A DNA stretch of 64,000 nt from an uncultured Subdoligranulum sp. (lineage in GTDB: Bacteria > Bacillota > Clostridia > Oscillospirales > Ruminococcaceae), in the NCBI GenBank assembly GCA_900545545.1, contig UQZO01000010.1, forward strand, positions 1-64,000, in the 5' to 3' direction. The notes below the pieces were generated by a model, which was given only the letters and a program-made list of their open reading frames with translations, ran no database searches and had not been told where the DNA came from. Numbering within the stretch: position 1 is the stretch's first letter; each line of letters begins with the position of its first letter. The position numbers were made by a program, and so were the translations under genes. Below are positions 40,878 through 50,037 of this stretch, piece by piece.

Positions 40878-41921
40878 TTACCCGATGACCTCACCGGTGA
40901 CGGTATTGTTCTCATGCAGGGGGAAGTGGCAGGCCACAAAATGGCCCGGGGTGATCTCACGCCATTCGGGCACTTCGTGCTTGCACTTCTCCTGGCAGAA
41001 ACGGCAGCGGGTGTGGAACTTGCAGCCTTCGGGCGGGTTCACCGGGCTGGGGATATCGCCCTCCAGCAGGATGCGCTTGCGGCCGCCGTTGTCCTCCTCG
41101 GTGGTGGGAATGGCGGAGAGCAGCGCCTCGGTGTAGGGGTGCAGCGTATCGCTGAACAGCTCCTCGGCGTCGGCCAGTTCCACCAGGTTGCCCAGGTACA
41201 TAACGGCGATGCGGTCGCTGATGTACTTGACAACGCTGAGGTCGTGGGTGATGAAGAGGTAGGTCAGGCCCGCCTTCTTCTTCAGGTCGGACAGCAGGTT
41301 CAGGATCTGGGACTGGATGGAAACGTCCAGGGCGGAAACCGCCTCGTCACAGACCACGAACTTGGGGTTGAGGGCCAGGCTGCGGGCAATGCCGATGCGC
41401 TGACGCTGACCGCCGGAGAACTGGTGCGGATACCGGTTGAACATATAGCTGGCCAGGCCGCACTCTTCCATGACCTGGAAGATGTACTCCTTCATGGCGG
41501 GGTCGTTCTTTTTGTAGATGCCGTGGGAGGTCAGGCCCTCGCCGATGATCTGGCCCACCGTCATGCGGGGGTTCAGGGAGGAGTACGGGTCCTGGAAGAT
41601 CAGCTGCAGGTCCTTGCGCAGCACGCGCATTTCCTCAGGCTTGAGCTTTTTCAGGTCGATGGTCTCCTCGCCCTTGTGGTAGAGGATATCGCCGTGGGTC
41701 TGGGGATACAGCTGCAGGATGGTGCGGCCCAGGGTGGACTTGCCGCAGCCGGATTCGCCCACGAGGCCCAGGGTCTCGCCCTCGTAGATATCCAGCGTGA
41801 TGCCGTCGTTGGCGCGGACATAGCGCTGTTTCTCACGGAATTTCGTCTTTTTTACCGGGAAGTACTGCTTCACATCGCGGATTTCCAACAGTACCTTGCG
41901 GTTATTCTTCTCATTTTGCAT
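40878..41921 (-). CDS. Peptide ABC importer ATP-binding protein (OppF/DppF type)
   Basis: A 347-residue ATPase with Walker A GESGCGKSTLGRTI, the signature FSGGQRQRIGIARSL and Walker B FVVCDEAVSALD. The C-terminal oligopeptide-ATPase extension carries cysteines GCKFHTRCRFCQEKC, typical of an iron-sulphur or zinc-like site in this family. The gene overlaps oppD by 11 bases. Confidence 0.92.
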   Translation of the reverse strand: MQNEKNNRKVLLEIRDVKQYFPVKKTKFREKQRYVRANDGITLDIYEGETLGLVGESGCGKSTLGRTILQLYPQTHGDILYHKGEETIDLKKLKPEEMRVLRKDLQLIFQDPYSSLNPRMTVGQIIGEGLTSHGIYKKNDPAMKEYIFQVMEECGLASYMFNRYPHQFSGGQRQRIGIARSLALNPKFVVCDEAVSALDVSIQSQILNLLSDLKKKAGLTYLFITHDLSVVKYISDRIAVMYLGNLVELADAEELFSDTLHPYTEALLSAIPTTEEDNGGRKRILLEGDIPSPVNPPEGCKFHTRCRFCQEKCKHEVPEWREITPGHFVACHFPLHENNTVTGEVIG

Positions 41922-42906
41922 TCTGCTGTCTCACCGCCTTTTCCGCATAGAAGCAACGTACCAGATGGTTGGGGCCAACCTCGGTCAGGGGCGGCTCCTC
42001 CTCCAGGCATTTCTGGGTGCAGTACTTGCAGCGGGGCGCAAACTTGCAGCCCTTGGGCAGGTACAGGGGGTTGGGCACCGCACCGGGGATGGCATCCAGG
42101 CGCTTGCCCTTGGGGGTGTTCAGCCGGGGGATGGAGATCATCAGGCCCTCGGTGTAGGGGTGCGAGTAGACCGACTTGTGGAAGATTTCCTTGGCGTCGG
42201 CCTTTTCGACGATCTGGCCGCAGTACATGACGGCGACCTCGTCGGCCATCTCGTGGATGACGCCCAGGTCATGGGTGATGAAGAGGATGGAAGTGCCGGT
42301 CTGGCGCTTCAGGTCGTTCATCAGTTTCAGGATCTGGGCCTGGATGGTCACGTCCAGGGCGGTGGTGGGCTCGTCCGCGATCAGCAGCTTGGGCTTGCAG
42401 GCCAGGGCCATGGCGATCATGACACGCTGGCGCATACCGCCGGACAGCTGGAACGGATACTGCTTGGCCACCCGCTCGGGGTTGGGGATCTTAACATCGG
42501 CCAGCAGGGCCGCCGCCTTGGCGTAGGCCTGCTTTTTGGTCATGTTTTGGTGGATCTGCAGCACTTCGCCGATCTGACGCTCCACGGTGAACACCGGGTT
42601 CAGGGAGGTCATGGGCTCCTGGAAGATGACCGAGATCTCGTTGCCGCGGATGTGGTACATCTCTTTCTCGGTGCAGCTGAGGATATCGCGGCCGTTGAAG
42701 GTCACGCTGCCGCTGTCGATCCAGCCGTTGCCGTCCAGCAGCTTGATGATGCTCATGGCAGAAACACTCTTGCCGGAGCCGGATTCGCCGACGATGCCCA
42801 GCGTCTTACCCTCGTCCAGAGAGTAGGTGACGTCGTTTACCGCCTTGACGATACCCTTTTTGGTTTTAAAGTAGGTATGCAGGTTTTTTACTTCCAGCAA
42901 ACTCAT
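41911..42906 (-). CDS. Peptide ABC importer ATP-binding protein (OppD/DppD type)
   Basis: A 331-residue ATPase with Walker A GESGSGKSVSAMSI, the signature LSGGMRQRVMIAMAL and Walker B LLIADEPTTALD. The C-terminal cysteine extension GCKFAPRCKYCTQKC is present. The ATG at 42906 follows AAGGAGAGGTGATTGACG; an in-frame TTG two codons upstream is possible but poorly spaced. It pairs with OppF to drive import. Confidence 0.92.
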   Translation of the reverse strand: MSLLEVKNLHTYFKTKKGIVKAVNDVTYSLDEGKTLGIVGESGSGKSVSAMSIIKLLDGNGWIDSGSVTFNGRDILSCTEKEMYHIRGNEISVIFQEPMTSLNPVFTVERQIGEVLQIHQNMTKKQAYAKAAALLADVKIPNPERVAKQYPFQLSGGMRQRVMIAMALACKPKLLIADEPTTALDVTIQAQILKLMNDLKRQTGTSILFITHDLGVIHEMADEVAVMYCGQIVEKADAKEIFHKSVYSHPYTEGLMISIPRLNTPKGKRLDAIPGAVPNPLYLPKGCKFAPRCKYCTQKCLEEEPPLTEVGPNHLVRCFYAEKAVRQQNAK

Positions 42907-42912
42907 CGTCAA

Positions 42913-44733
42913 TCACCTCTCCTTCGATTTCGGGTCAATGGCATCGCGCAGGCCGTCGCCCACACAGTTGATGCTGATGGTGCAGATGCCGAACGCAATG
43001 GACGGGAACAGCCAGCGCCACCAGTAGTTCTCGATAACCTGGCCGTTCTGCGCACCGTTGAGCATGTTGCCCCAGGTGGCGTTGGGCTCGGTAACGCCGA
43101 AGCCGATGAAGGACAGGCTGGATTCGGTCAGCATGCAGGTGGCGAAGTCCAGCGTGGCGTTGACGATGATGACGGTGATGATGTTGGGCAGGATGTGGCG
43201 CAGAATGATGCCGAACTCCTTGACGCCCAGCGCCTTGGCGGCGGTGACGAACTCCTGCTCGCGCTCGGCCAGCACGCTGCCGCGCACCAGGCGGGCAATG
43301 CCGGGCCAGGAAAGCAGACCCAGAATGAACATGATGAGCACGATACGCTGGGTTTCGTCGATGCTGTTGCCCAGAATGCTGGACAGAATGATACAGAAGG
43401 GCAGGAACGGGATGGAAGAAACGATCTCGGTCAGACGCATGAGGAGGTTATCCACCTTGCCGCCCTTGTAGCCCGAGACACCGCCCACCAGAACACCGAT
43501 GAAGGTGGAGATGATGACGGCGATGAAGCCGACGGTCATCGTCATGCGGCCGCCCACCAGCAGACGGCGGAAGACGTCACGGCCCAGCTGGTCGGTGCCC
43601 ATCAGGTAACCCTTCAGGCCCCAGCCCTCGGCATGGCCGTTCTCGTCGATGGCGTAGCTGGCGTAGTAGCCGGCGGAAACATTGGTGACCGCGCTGTCAA
43701 AGCCGGGGGCATTGGTCTGGCCGAAGTTGTCGTTGCCCCAGGTGCAGACGCTGCCGTCGTCCAGGATGGCCGTGAAGTGATAGCGGCCGCCCTCGATGGC
43801 GGTGACATGGCCCTGGATCTCCTCGGGCACGTTCATGGAGCCGTAGACGTTGTTGCCCCAGGTGTGCACACGGCCGTCCTCGGTGAGGGCTGCGGCGCTC
43901 TCGTCGGAAAGGGCGATGGCCACGGTGTTGCCCTGGACTTCCTCGGGCACGGCGGTGTAGGAGTTGGTGGAGTTGGTCAGCGGCACGACCTCGCCGTCCT
44001 TGGTCAGGGCGATGACAATATTCGGGTTGTCATCAAACTGGGCAATGTTGCCCTGCACGCCCTCGGGGATGACGATGCTCAGCAGATAGGTGCTGCCCCA
44101 GTTGTAGAGCTTGCCGCTCTCGGTCAGGGCCAGGGAGACCTGGTAGCCTGCCGAAATCTGCTTGATGGGCGAGGTGTTGGTTTTCAGCTCCACGGGGATG
44201 CTGGCCAGACCCATGCGGTCGTTGCCCCAGGTAAAGACCTGGTTGTTCTCGTTGACGGCCACAATGTGGTCAAGACCGGCGGACACCATGGTCAGCTTGC
44301 CCATCTCGGCACTGGAAGGAATGTTTTTGAGTTTGTCGGTGGGGAAAGTGCCCCACTCGTAGACGTTGCCGTCCTTATCGATGCCCACCGAGAAGGTGCT
44401 GCCCGCGGCGATGTCCTGGGCGTTGTCCTTCAGGGCGGAAGGGATGCTCAGCATGCCGAAGCCCGGGGCCACGTTGGCCTGGGTGACATCCTGATAGTTC
44501 ATTTCGATCGGGAAGAAGAAGGGCAGGATCATGCAGCACAGGAAGATGATGATGAAGGCGTACATGCCGATCATGGCGATCTTGTCCCGGATGAAGCTGG
44601 CAACCACCATCCGGAAGGGGCTCTGCATGAGCTCGTCGTCCTGTTCCTCCTGGGGCATACCGCCCATGACCATGCGCTCGGCGGCCGCTGCTGCGGTGGA
44701 TTTCCTGCCGGCGTCTTTCTTTTTCTTTGCCAT
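42913..44733 (-). CDS. OppC/DppC-type peptide permease with inserted seven-bladed RCC1-like propeller
   Basis: A 606-residue protein, about twice the usual OppC length. Residues 1-90 hold a charged N-terminus and the first membrane helix (IAMIGMYAFIIIFLCCMILP). Residues 91-375 are an insertion of seven repeats of about 40 residues with RCC1-like cores: VYEWG, VFTWGN, LYNWG, a degenerate fourth, VHTWGN, VCTWGN and AEGWG. Their tryptophans fall at 127, 169, 212, 292, 332 and 371. Residues 376-606 resume a normal permease at LMGTDQLGRDVFRRLL with the EAA loop AKALGVKEFGIILRHILP. The insertion lies in the first outside loop, so the propeller would face the binding protein. There is no frameshift; reading is continuous. 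Confidence 0.92.
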   Translation of the reverse strand: MAKKKKDAGRKSTAAAAAERMVMGGMPQEEQDDELMQSPFRMVVASFIRDKIAMIGMYAFIIIFLCCMILPFFFPIEMNYQDVTQANVAPGFGMLSIPSALKDNAQDIAAGSTFSVGIDKDGNVYEWGTFPTDKLKNIPSSAEMGKLTMVSAGLDHIVAVNENNQVFTWGNDRMGLASIPVELKTNTSPIKQISAGYQVSLALTESGKLYNWGSTYLLSIVIPEGVQGNIAQFDDNPNIVIALTKDGEVVPLTNSTNSYTAVPEEVQGNTVAIALSDESAAALTEDGRVHTWGNNVYGSMNVPEEIQGHVTAIEGGRYHFTAILDDGSVCTWGNDNFGQTNAPGFDSAVTNVSAGYYASYAIDENGHAEGWGLKGYLMGTDQLGRDVFRRLLVGGRMTMTVGFIAVIISTFIGVLVGGVSGYKGGKVDNLLMRLTEIVSSIPFLPFCIILSSILGNSIDETQRIVLIMFILGLLSWPGIARLVRGSVLAEREQEFVTAAKALGVKEFGIILRHILPNIITVIIVNATLDFATCMLTESSLSFIGFGVTEPNATWGNMLNGAQNGQVIENYWWRWLFPSIAFGICTISINCVGDGLRDAIDPKSKER

Positions 44734-44747
44734 AGTCAGGAACCTCC

Positions 44748-45740
44748 TTAGTTTTCAAGCCGGACCCGCGGGTCGACGATGGTGTAGGCGATGTCCATGA
44801 TGACGTTGCCGGTCAGCGACAGCACCACGTAGAACATCTGCATGGTAAGCACGATGGAGAAGTCACGCTGCAGCAGGCCGTTGATCAGCATCTGGCCAAG
44901 GCCGGGCCACAGGAAGACGTTCTCGATAACCACGGAACCGCCGAACAGGGTAACGACCCAGGCGGTGGCAATGGTGACGATGGGAATCAACGCATTGCGG
45001 AAGGCATGCATGTAGATGACCGTCTTTTCCTTCAGGCCCTTGGCCCGGGCGGTTTTGATGTAGTCCATGCGCAGCACGTCGATCATCTCGGCGCGGACGT
45101 AACGGGTGATGGAGCCGATACCCGAAATGGACATGACGATGACCGGCAAAGCCATATGCCACAGGGTATCCATCGCCATCTGGAATGCGTTACCCTCAAA
45201 GCCTGGTGTTCGCACGCCGCTGATCGGGAAGATCGGGATCTTGACGGAAAAAGCGAAGATGAACAAAAGGGCGATGATGAAGCTGGGCAAGCTGTAACCC
45301 ACAATGGTGATTACCTGCACGAACTTGTCAAAGACCGAGTTCTTGCGCACGGCGGTGGCGATACCCAGAGGAATGGCAACAACAAAGGTTACGATCATGG
45401 ACAGGGCGTTGAGCATCAGGGTGTTGAGCATCGGGGTGCCGATGACATCCACGACCTGGCGCTTGTACTGGGTGGAGTAGCCAAAATCGCCGGTGAGCAT
45501 GTTGCCGATCCAGATCAGATACTGGATCACCAACGGTTTGTCCAGGCCCAGTTCCTGGCGGGTACGGTCATACAAAGCCTGGTAGGCTTCGGGCTTCATG
45601 CTGTTGCGGGATTCACCCAACATCATGGTAACCGGGTCGCCGGGCATGGATTTGTAGATGAAGAACATCAAGATTGAGATGATAAAGAATACGAAAACGA
45701 TATAGACAAGTCGTTTGACCAGGTAGCGGCCTTTGCCCAT
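44748..45740 (-). CDS. Peptide ABC importer permease (OppB/DppB type)
   Basis: A 330-residue permease with the family start YLVKRLVYIVFVFFIISILM, the outside-loop motif PGDPVTMMLG and the EAA loop ARAKGLKEKTVIYMHAFRNA. The chosen ATG at 45740 lies 6 bases after GGGGGGA; an ATG five codons upstream abuts a weaker AGGAA site. It follows the binding-protein gene, from which it is separated by a terminator-like hairpin. Confidence 0.92.
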   Translation of the reverse strand: MGKGRYLVKRLVYIVFVFFIISILMFFIYKSMPGDPVTMMLGESRNSMKPEAYQALYDRTRQELGLDKPLVIQYLIWIGNMLTGDFGYSTQYKRQVVDVIGTPMLNTLMLNALSMIVTFVVAIPLGIATAVRKNSVFDKFVQVITIVGYSLPSFIIALLFIFAFSVKIPIFPISGVRTPGFEGNAFQMAMDTLWHMALPVIVMSISGIGSITRYVRAEMIDVLRMDYIKTARAKGLKEKTVIYMHAFRNALIPIVTIATAWVVTLFGGSVVIENVFLWPGLGQMLINGLLQRDFSIVLTMQMFYVVLSLTGNVIMDIAYTIVDPRVRLEN

Positions 45741-45760
45741 TCGGTTTCCCCCCATTTCCT

Positions 45761-45800
45761 AAAAAAGCCGGCGGCCCCCCGGCAAAAGGGGAGCCGCCGG
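45761..45800 (-). terminator. Partial terminator between peptide-binding protein and permease
   Basis: Minus-strand stem CCGGCGGCTCCCC/GGGGGGCCGCCGG with a T6 tail, in the 101-base gap between the binding-protein stop and the oppB start. It probably lets the binding protein be made in excess of the membrane parts. Confidence 0.8.
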
Positions 45801-45841
45801 TTACTGCTGTGTTGTTTGGTTTGGTGTTGCGGGTTTACGGA

Positions 45842-47743
45842 TTATTCGGCAACCCAGGCATCCAGAACGGCACGCTGCCAGCCCCAGATGGAAGAGTTGT
45901 ACCAGCCCTGCAGCTTGGTGGAGTAGAAGTCGTAGTACTCATCAGAGTACAGGGGGATATCCGGCAGTTTTTCGTTCCAGATCTGGATGTAGTTGCGCCA
46001 TGCTTCCATCCAGGCCTCGGTGTCGGCGTAGGGGATGCTCTTCATGGCACCGGCGGCGTCAGACAGCTCGCTGTCGGCGATCCAGTTGGCGTTGTAGCCG
46101 GCGGTCATCCACTGCGGATCCTCAGAGTAGTTGTACCACGGAGAGTTGGCGGTGGCAAAACCGGTGGCCAGGTTGTACATGTTGTAGATGGTGTCGCCCT
46201 CGTGGCTGATGGCAGCGGTCAGAGTGGCGAAGTCCATGGTGGTGGGCTGCAGTTCCATACCAACCTCAGCCATGTTGGTGGGCAGCATGGTGGACAGCAG
46301 GTCGGAAACGGGGTTGCCGGAGGTGTTGGCCCAGGTGATGACCAGGGGCTTCAGTTCGCCGTTGACATCCTTGTAACGGGTGCCGGTGCCGGAGTACGGA
46401 GTACCGTCGGCGTTCAGCGTCCAGCCATCCTCTTCCAGCAGCTGCTTGGCGGTGTCGAGGTTCATCTCGTAGTGGTTCAGGTTCTGAGCCAGCCAGTCGG
46501 AGTTCTCGGTGTACTCGGGCTGAGCCAGGCCGTAGGCGGCGTCAACCACAGCGGCGTAACCGCCGGAGTACTGACGGGCGAACTCGTTACGATCCAGGCA
46601 GTAAGCGATGGCCTGGCGCACGTTCTGGCTGTCGGTGGGGAACTGGCTGCAGTCGAACTGGACCTTGCCGTAACCGTTGCGGTAGTAGGTGGTGTCGGCA
46701 GCAACGCCCTCTTCCACCAGATCCAGACCGGCGTTGATGGTGTCGGCGCCGGAGCACTCGTACAGCAGGTCAACAGTGCCGGCTTCCAGCTCGTTCATCA
46801 TGGTGTCGCTGGAGACGGTGCGCACGACCAGGGTCTCGATGACCGGCTTCACACCGCGGTAGTCGCCGTTGTACTTGGGGTTGACCTTCAGGGTCGCCTG
46901 CTGGCCGGCTTCATCGAAGCCTGCGAACAGGTAGGGACCGCAGGTGACCTGCGGGTTGTAACGGTAACCGGTGTCGATGTTGTTGATGGTCTCCTGGAGC
47001 AGCTCGGTGGTGAAGTCACCGGTGATGCTGGCGCCATTGTCGCCGCCGACCACATCGCAGCCCGGGGCGATGACAGCCATGGGGCGGGGACGGACAGCAG
47101 CGTAGGAGATATCCCAGTGGTAGGGCAGCTCCTCAGCCTTGATGGTGATGGAGAAGGTCATATCGTCGATGAGGTTGACGCCCGCGAAGGTATCGGCGGT
47201 GCCGTCATGCCACTCGTCGTAGCCGACGATGGTGGTGTAGGTGTTTCCGGGGTAGCCGTCCACACCGGTCATCTCATCGCTGCACTCGCACAGCAGAGCA
47301 AAGACGTAGTCCTTGGCGGTGATGGGAGAGCCGTCGCTCCAGACCAGGCCGTCCTTGATCTTCAGGGTGTAGGTCTTGGTGCCGTCCTCGTTGTCGGTCT
47401 CCTCGTGGGAAGCCAGGATGGTATCGTCGTAAGCGAACTCACCTTCCATGGTGTAGGTGACGGTGTCGCCGCCATGGATCAGGTCATACATCATGTAGTT
47501 CGTGGCGTTGTTGTTGAACGACGTGTCGTAGAACTCGTTGACGACCTGGGTGATGGTGCCGATGACCAGTTTGCCGGTAGGCTCGGTCGGACGTTCGCTG
47601 GTGGGCTCGGCGCTGGTTTCCGCCGTGCTGGTGTCCGTGCTTTCAGACGGGTTGTTGGTGACAGCGCTCTGACCGCCGCAAGCAGCCAGAGAGACAGTCA
47701 TTGCACCCGCGACCAGCAAGGACAAAAGTCTCTTGTTTTTCAT
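45842..47743 (-). CDS. Extracellular peptide-binding lipoprotein (OppA/DppA type)
   Basis: A 633-residue family 5 solute-binding lipoprotein (MKNKRLLSLLVAGAMTVSLA, lipobox LAACG). It has a Ser/Thr/Glu-rich linker, then GKLVIGTITQVVNEFYD, YTLKIKDGLVWSDGSPITAK and NVRQAIAYCLDRNEFARQYS, all typical of this family. It is somewhat longer than the usual 540-600 residues. It feeds peptides to the OppBCDF complex. Ribosome site AGGAAAGGAATGTACAC. Confidence 0.92.
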   Translation of the reverse strand: MKNKRLLSLLVAGAMTVSLAACGGQSAVTNNPSESTDTSTAETSAEPTSERPTEPTGKLVIGTITQVVNEFYDTSFNNNATNYMMYDLIHGGDTVTYTMEGEFAYDDTILASHEETDNEDGTKTYTLKIKDGLVWSDGSPITAKDYVFALLCECSDEMTGVDGYPGNTYTTIVGYDEWHDGTADTFAGVNLIDDMTFSITIKAEELPYHWDISYAAVRPRPMAVIAPGCDVVGGDNGASITGDFTTELLQETINNIDTGYRYNPQVTCGPYLFAGFDEAGQQATLKVNPKYNGDYRGVKPVIETLVVRTVSSDTMMNELEAGTVDLLYECSGADTINAGLDLVEEGVAADTTYYRNGYGKVQFDCSQFPTDSQNVRQAIAYCLDRNEFARQYSGGYAAVVDAAYGLAQPEYTENSDWLAQNLNHYEMNLDTAKQLLEEDGWTLNADGTPYSGTGTRYKDVNGELKPLVITWANTSGNPVSDLLSTMLPTNMAEVGMELQPTTMDFATLTAAISHEGDTIYNMYNLATGFATANSPWYNYSEDPQWMTAGYNANWIADSELSDAAGAMKSIPYADTEAWMEAWRNYIQIWNEKLPDIPLYSDEYYDFYSTKLQGWYNSSIWGWQRAVLDAWVAE

Positions 47744-47846
47744 GTGTACATTCCTTTCCTGTCCCGATACAGTAAATTTTAACTGTGCCGAAGCGGGCCG
47801 ATCCGGCAGACTTCACCTGCCTGCCCGCTACGACAGAAGCGCTTAT

Positions 47847-47875
47847 ATTTTAGCAAATACGCAGACAAAAAGCAA
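47847..47875 (-). promoter_or_regulatory. Promoter of the peptide importer operon
   Basis: Minus-strand TTGCTT (47870-47875), a 17-base spacer and TAAAAT (47847-47852), preceded by TGC for an extended -10. It gives a leader of about 100 bases before the binding-protein start. Confidence 0.6.
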
Positions 47876-47987
47876 CAAAAAGTATTGGGAAAGTGTTGAA
47901 AAAGTGAAGTTTTCACAAAAAATCGCGCAAAATCCGGCGTATTTGCAGGGGTTTCCGCTGTTTTTGCAAGGCAAACGCCTGTTTTTT

Positions 47988-49790
47988 TCAGCGGGTCAGC
48001 AGGGCTTCCATTTCGCCCAGCAGGCTGTCGAAATAGCCCAGGGCGTCGGCGACAGGCGCCGGGGTGGACAGGTCCACGCCCGCGCCTTTGAGCAGGGTGA
48101 CGGGGTCCGCCGAGCAGCCGCCGCTGAGGAAATGCAGGTAATCCTTTACCGCAGGTTCGCCCTCCCGCAGGATGCGCTGGGACAGCGCCACCGCGCTGGC
48201 AAAGCCGGTGGCATACTGATAAACGTAGAAATTGTAGTAGAAATGCGGGATGCGCGCCCATTCCAGCGCGATCTCGGGGTCAGCCACGATCTCATCGCCG
48301 TAGTACAGCCGGTTGAGTTCGGCGTACTTTTCGCAGAGGGAATCGGCGGTAAGGGCCTTGCCCTGGCGGGTCTGCTCGCTGCACCACAGCTCGAACTCGG
48401 CAAACATGGTCTGCCGGTAGAGGGTGGCGCGGAACCGCTCCAGGAAGTGGTTGATGAGGTAGGCGCGCCGCTTGGGTTCCTGGGTCTTGCCCAGCAGGTG
48501 CTGGATCAGCAGCGCCTCGTTGCAGGTGGAAGCCACCTCGGCCACAAAGATCTTGTAGTCGGAGTAGGTCACACTCTGCTCCCGGTTGGACAGATAGGAA
48601 TGCAGGGCATGGCCCATCTCATGGACCAGGGTGAACACATCGTTCAGGGTGTCGGTGTAGTTCAGCAGCACAAAGGGGTGCACGCCGTACACACCGGCAG
48701 AGTAAGCGCCCGAGCGCTTACCGGTATTTTCGTACACATCGATCCAGCGGTTGGCAAAGCCTTCCTCCAGGATGGAGCGGTACTCCGCCCCCAGGGGCGC
48801 CAGGGCTTCCAGGGCCATCTCTTTGCCTTCGGCAAAGGGAATGGTCATCTGCTCATCGGCCACCACCGGGGCGTACATATCATAGTAGTGCAGTTCGTCC
48901 ACACCCAGCAGCTGCTTGCGCAGTTTGACATAGCGGTGCATGGCGGGCAGGTGCTGGTGCACGGTTTCGATGAGGTTGTGGTAGATCTCCACCGGGACCT
49001 CGGTCTCGGCCAGGGCGGCATGCAGCGCCGAAGGATACTTCCGGGCTTCGGCAAAGAACTGCAGCTGCTTCATCTGGGCGCCCAGCACGGCGGCACAGGT
49101 GTTTTTCAGTTTGCCATACCCTGCATACAGGGAGTGGAAGGTGGATTCCCGCAGGGTGCGGTCGTTGGATTCCATCAGGGAGCCGTAACTGCCGTGGGTC
49201 AGCGGATGGGCGTTGCCCTGGCTGTCCACCGCATCTGCAAAGGTCAGGTCGGCATTGTTCATCAGGGCAAAGATGTTGCCCGGGGCCTGGCCCATGCTGC
49301 CGGCAGCCGCCAGCAGTTTTTCCTCCGCAGCGGAGAGGGTGTGGTCCTTTTTGCTGCGGATGCGGTCCATCGCCAGCCGGTAATGCTCCAGCCGGGGTTC
49401 CTCTTTATAAAAGGAAGCAAGACGCTCCTCGGGGATAGCCAGCAGCTCCGGGGTTTCAAAGGCCAGTGCCTGCCCCCAGGCCACAATGAAGTTATCCGCC
49501 CGGGTGCTCATCTCCTGGTACACCGGCTGGCGGGTATCCTCGTCGGTCTTGCGGTAGGCGTAGGAAATCAGCCGGTCCCCCTGTTCCGCCATCTGGTCCT
49601 GCAGCTGCAGGAAGGCCAGCAGGGTGGCGGCGCTTTCGTTCAGGTGACCCGCATACCCGGCCAGCTGCTGCAGAACGCCCTGCAGGCGTTCATAGTCCGC
49701 CTGCCAGGCATTGTCGTCGGGGTACAGGTCGGTGATCTGCCAGGTATATGCCGGGTCCATCTGGCTGCGCTCCCGAAGGGTCTGTGCCAT
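47988..49790 (-). CDS. pepF: Oligoendopeptidase F
   Basis: A 600-residue M3B zinc peptidase. The catalytic motif HEMGHALHSYL lies about two thirds along, with the distal glutamate in SDYKIFVAEVASTCNEALL. The N-terminal helical domain (residues 1-200) is complete. No signal peptide is present, so it digests imported oligopeptides in the cytoplasm, matching the importer gene cluster just downstream on the same strand. Both have separate promoters. Confidence 0.95.
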   Translation of the reverse strand: MAQTLRERSQMDPAYTWQITDLYPDDNAWQADYERLQGVLQQLAGYAGHLNESAATLLAFLQLQDQMAEQGDRLISYAYRKTDEDTRQPVYQEMSTRADNFIVAWGQALAFETPELLAIPEERLASFYKEEPRLEHYRLAMDRIRSKKDHTLSAAEEKLLAAAGSMGQAPGNIFALMNNADLTFADAVDSQGNAHPLTHGSYGSLMESNDRTLRESTFHSLYAGYGKLKNTCAAVLGAQMKQLQFFAEARKYPSALHAALAETEVPVEIYHNLIETVHQHLPAMHRYVKLRKQLLGVDELHYYDMYAPVVADEQMTIPFAEGKEMALEALAPLGAEYRSILEEGFANRWIDVYENTGKRSGAYSAGVYGVHPFVLLNYTDTLNDVFTLVHEMGHALHSYLSNREQSVTYSDYKIFVAEVASTCNEALLIQHLLGKTQEPKRRAYLINHFLERFRATLYRQTMFAEFELWCSEQTRQGKALTADSLCEKYAELNRLYYGDEIVADPEIALEWARIPHFYYNFYVYQYATGFASAVALSQRILREGEPAVKDYLHFLSGGCSADPVTLLKGAGVDLSTPAPVADALGYFDSLLGEMEALLTR

Positions 49791-49879
49791 AGGTATCCAC
49801 TCCTTTATTGTATCGCTACAGCCGGGGCTGCAGTCCGTTTTTGGTCGTCTGTGTGTGCATGGCGCACAACAACGCTCTC

Positions 49880-49908
49880 AGTATAGCACAGTTTGCCGTC
49901 AATGTCAT
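49880..49908 (-). promoter_or_regulatory. Promoter of pepF
   Basis: Minus-strand ATGACA (49903-49908), a 17-base spacer and TATACT (49880-49885) with an upstream TGC extended element. It is 90 bases before the pepF start. Confidence 0.6.
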
Positions 49909-49940
49909 CGGTTTTCGGGAAAAAACGGGTAAAAAACATA

Positions 49941-49974
49941 AAAAAAACGGGCACGGCGAAAAGCCGTGTCCGTT
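49941..49974 (-). terminator. Intrinsic terminator after the ABC exporter pair
   Basis: Minus-strand stem ACGGACACGGC/GCCGTGCCCGT with loop TTTTC and a T8 tail, about 65 bases beyond the last exporter stop codon. Confidence 0.9.
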
Positions 49975-50008
49975 ATGGGCGGGCAGAGGAGGATTTTCTG
50001 TCCGCTGC

Positions 50009-50030
50009 GTGCGGGACTGTTCCCCTCTTT
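50009..50030 (-). repeat. Truncated copy D of the dispersed repeat
   Basis: Read on the minus strand this is AAAGAGGGGAACAGTCCCGC followed by AC, the same as the 5-prime end of copies A-C with one change. As in those copies, it lies right behind a gene 3-prime end and directly after a small hairpin CGCGT-AAG-ACGCG (50032-50044). Stems II and III are missing. Confidence 0.55.
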
Positions 50031-50037
50031 GCGCGTC

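Noticed and set aside
42913..44733. Fusion by frameshift or misassembly in the OppC-type gene
   Set aside because: The frame is continuous, the repeats have even spacing, and the permease domain resumes exactly at its conserved motif, so the insertion looks genuine.
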